Assembly (NCBI GenBank): GCA_030425715.1
Contig: JAUIAA010000081.1
Coordinates: forward strand, 1-8,517
Length of the DNA stretch: 8,517 nt
DNA from: Bacteroidia bacterium
Lineage (GTDB): Bacteria; Bacteroidota; Bacteroidia; Flavobacteriales; Flavobacteriaceae
Direction of reading: 5' to 3'
In this document: positions 7,104 to 8,517 of the stretch, in pieces
Layout of the letters: each line of letters starts with the position of its first letter
How positions within the stretch are numbered: position 1 is the first letter of the stretch
Notes under the pieces: generated by a model
Database searches by the model: none
What the model was told of the DNA's origin: nothing
Seen by the model: the letters and a program-made list of their open reading frames with translations, nothing else
Translations under genes and position numbers: made by a program

Positions 7104-8417
7104 TTAAGCCAATTCTTTCAGCATATTTTCATAAACTTTGTTCCAACCTCTCCACCTTCCTTTTCCGCTAACGGATTCGTTGTGAAAAAGTGTGATAAAA
7201 TTACCATCGACTTGTTGTACTTCTTTTGCCAATTTCAAAATCGTGTCGTAAGATTTTTTTGGGGTATAATTCAAATAATCTTTTAAGGTACCATCCATAA
7301 CAGCAAAAGGGAATATTTTTAAAGGCGTTTGAATTTCAAAGTCTAAATCGTAAAAATAAAATGGAGTACAAGTTCCTGCTCTAAAGCCAAAATGGTTTGC
7401 ATAACCCATAGAGTAATCTTCTGTTATTTCTAAATCAACCAAATTCTGATAAGTTTCAGGTAAAGAAAACCTTAAATAATGTTGTCTTGATTTTTGAATT
7501 GGGAAGTTCACAATTTGCTCTAATTTATTTTTCTCTTTCTTTATTTTCTCATCGTTGTGCATACTAAAATAAGAAGGATGTATTCCCACCTTTGCATAAT
7601 CTGCAACATTTTTAATAAGTAATTTATAGTTAGAATTTCTTGACGGAATATTTTTATCGTATGTTGTATACTCTCCTAAAAGAAAAAAGAAAATAGTGGG
7701 AACTTGAAATTTTTTTTGCAAATACAACAGCCTACTATAGGTATCAAAAGGATCTTTTTTTAATTTAAAAATTACCAAAAACCGAAGCCAAACATCGGCA
7801 ATATTAAGCTTTAATAAATCATTCACAATTCCTCCAATAGATCTTAGCAAACCTTTGTGTTTGTAACAATACGCAATGTCTACATCTATGGTAGAAATCA
7901 ATTGAAAATTACGATTATTGTTTTCAAAAATACTAAGAGAATGTGGATGTTTTTCTATTAGGATATCTCTTAATTTATAAGCCCAAATATCTATAATTGG
8001 TTTGTCAAGAAAATTATGTTGAAAAGCCAAACTTTCTTCTGCCGAATATCTTTCAAATTCATCTTTTACATGAGGTAAATATTCTTCATATCTACTTATT
8101 AAATAAAAACTTGCAGCAAAAATATCATAGGGAATTATTGAATTATTGGAAGTAAAAAAGAAACAAGGCACCTCATCCCATTTAGAAACTGTAATATCCA
8201 CAAAATCAATCCCTTGATTAAAAAGCAAATCGTTACATTTAATAAACATTTCGTTGCCCAAAGCTTGTTTAGTATAAGATAGTTTTAAACCTTCATGGGC
8301 AACAAATTCTTCTACTTTTGTTGTGAAATCAACCGAAATATGTAATATTCTTGTAAAAATATGCTTAAAAACATAGTTTAATCTTGGTGTAATTTTATGG
8401 GTGTAAACTAATAGCAT
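7104..8417 (-). CDS. Polysaccharide deacetylase-family protein (DUF7033 N-domain plus NodB-like domain)
   Basis: I take ATG at 8417, giving 437 residues starting MLLVYTHKITPRLNYVFKHI, which fits how this family begins. A TTG at 8438 is open in frame, but its three bases form the end of a promoter-like TACATTTG box, so it is unlikely to be the start. Residues about 1-165 resemble the DUF7033 domain (PYDIFAASFYLISRYEEYLPH at 97-117). The NodB-like part begins at STIDVDIAY (D178, D180). It continues with a GIHPSYFS motif (H280), RQHYLRF (311-317), YANHFGFRAGTC (339-350) and a late LFHN (H412). The canonical HxxxH pair is not kept, because F284 occupies the second position. There is no signal peptide, so it is probably cytosolic. 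Inferred role: de-N-acetylation or another amide hydrolysis on a glycan precursor. The FemAB-like gene follows after 10 bases as an apparent operon. Catalysis is unproven. Confidence 0.9.
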   Translation of the reverse strand: MLLVYTHKITPRLNYVFKHIFTRILHISVDFTTKVEEFVAHEGLKLSYTKQALGNEMFIKCNDLLFNQGIDFVDITVSKWDEVPCFFFTSNNSIIPYDIFAASFYLISRYEEYLPHVKDEFERYSAEESLAFQHNFLDKPIIDIWAYKLRDILIEKHPHSLSIFENNNRNFQLISTIDVDIAYCYKHKGLLRSIGGIVNDLLKLNIADVWLRFLVIFKLKKDPFDTYSRLLYLQKKFQVPTIFFFLLGEYTTYDKNIPSRNSNYKLLIKNVADYAKVGIHPSYFSMHNDEKIKKEKNKLEQIVNFPIQKSRQHYLRFSLPETYQNLVDLEITEDYSMGYANHFGFRAGTCTPFYFYDLDFEIQTPLKIFPFAVMDGTLKDYLNYTPKKSYDTILKLAKEVQQVDGNFITLFHNESVSGKGRWRGWNKVYENMLKELA

Positions 8418-8435
8418 AAATATCGATTTCGCAAA

Positions 8436-8443
8436 CAAATGTA
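8436..8443 (-). promoter_or_regulatory. Candidate -7 box (TACATTTG) for the deacetylase/FemAB-like pair
   Basis: Read on the - strand, TACATTTG matches TAnnTTTG exactly and ends 18 bases before the ATG at 8417, leaving a leader of about 10-13 bases. A TTTG lies at 8480-8477, but 33 bases away, which is too far for the usual -33 spacing, so only half of a promoter is visible. Confidence 0.4.
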
Positions 8444-8470
8444 AACTTAATAATATTTATTTTAGGCTTG

Positions 8471-8517
8471 TTAAATCAAATTTTCATCTGCAAAACTAAA
8501 ATATGCCTTATCGGTTA
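8471..8517 (-). CDS. Possible C-terminus of a further gene, cut by the window edge
   Basis: On the - strand one frame runs from the window edge (first full codon at 8515) to a TAA at 8473-8471. The 14 codons read TDKAYFSFADENLI, a plausible mixed, protein-like C-terminus. The other two - strand frames hit stops within the first three codons. The gap to the deacetylase ATG is 53 bases. The stretch is too short to identify, and chance openness cannot be excluded. Confidence 0.3.
   Translation of the reverse strand, partial: TDKAYFSFADENLI

Noticed and set aside
7092..7286. Open + strand frame of 64 codons
   Set aside because: It lies antisense across the end of the well-supported deacetylase gene, its peptide is unstructured and Phe-rich, and nothing suggests translation.
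4400..8517. Mobile element or defence island as the cause of the glycan gene cluster
   Set aside because: No transposase, integrase, terminal inverted repeats, tRNA or att-like duplication is seen, and base composition looks similar across the window by eye.

Overview
The window is AT-rich and tightly packed. It reads as a chromosomal segment of a marine- or soil-type Bacteroidota, most likely Flavobacteriaceae. Three things point there: a Flavobacteria-type outer-membrane barrel (DUF5723-like), a DUF7033-type polysaccharide deacetylase next to a FemAB-like acyltransferase, and the absence of Shine-Dalgarno sequences, with TAnnTTTG-like boxes (the Bacteroidota -7 element) in front of genes. 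I see no RNA gene, insertion sequence, CRISPR array or integrase. No non-coding stretch reaches 300 bases; the longest are about 100 bases at the right edge and 73 bases at 3600-3672.

Layout from left to right. (1) A 5'-truncated rarA (AAA+ ATPase acting at stalled replication forks) on the + strand. (2) On the - strand, read right to left: a YjjG-like HAD nucleotidase, a 481-residue predicted outer-membrane barrel protein, and a 313-residue exported protein of unknown function. The last two overlap by ATGA and are probably translationally coupled. (3) On the + strand from 4400: a Wzx-type oligosaccharide flippase that is broken near its C-terminus, followed 4 bases later by a left-handed beta-helix (hexapeptide) acyltransferase. 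(4) On the - strand: a polysaccharide deacetylase-family protein followed 10 bases later by a FemAB/GNAT-like acyltransferase. These two run head-on into the + strand pair. The last bases of the window may hold the C-terminus of one more - strand gene.

The right half (4400-8417) looks like the edge of a surface-glycan locus: a transporter for lipid-linked glycan, an O- or N-acyltransferase, and a deacetylase/acyltransferase pair that could exchange acyl groups on amino sugars. The left half is housekeeping (rarA, nucleotidase) plus an envelope protein pair. The most notable points are the frameshift or deletion in the flippase, the non-canonical metal motif in the deacetylase, the coupled barrel/exported-protein pair, and two convergent gene ends that overlap with no room for a terminator. 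I did not find a clear new defence or mobile system here.
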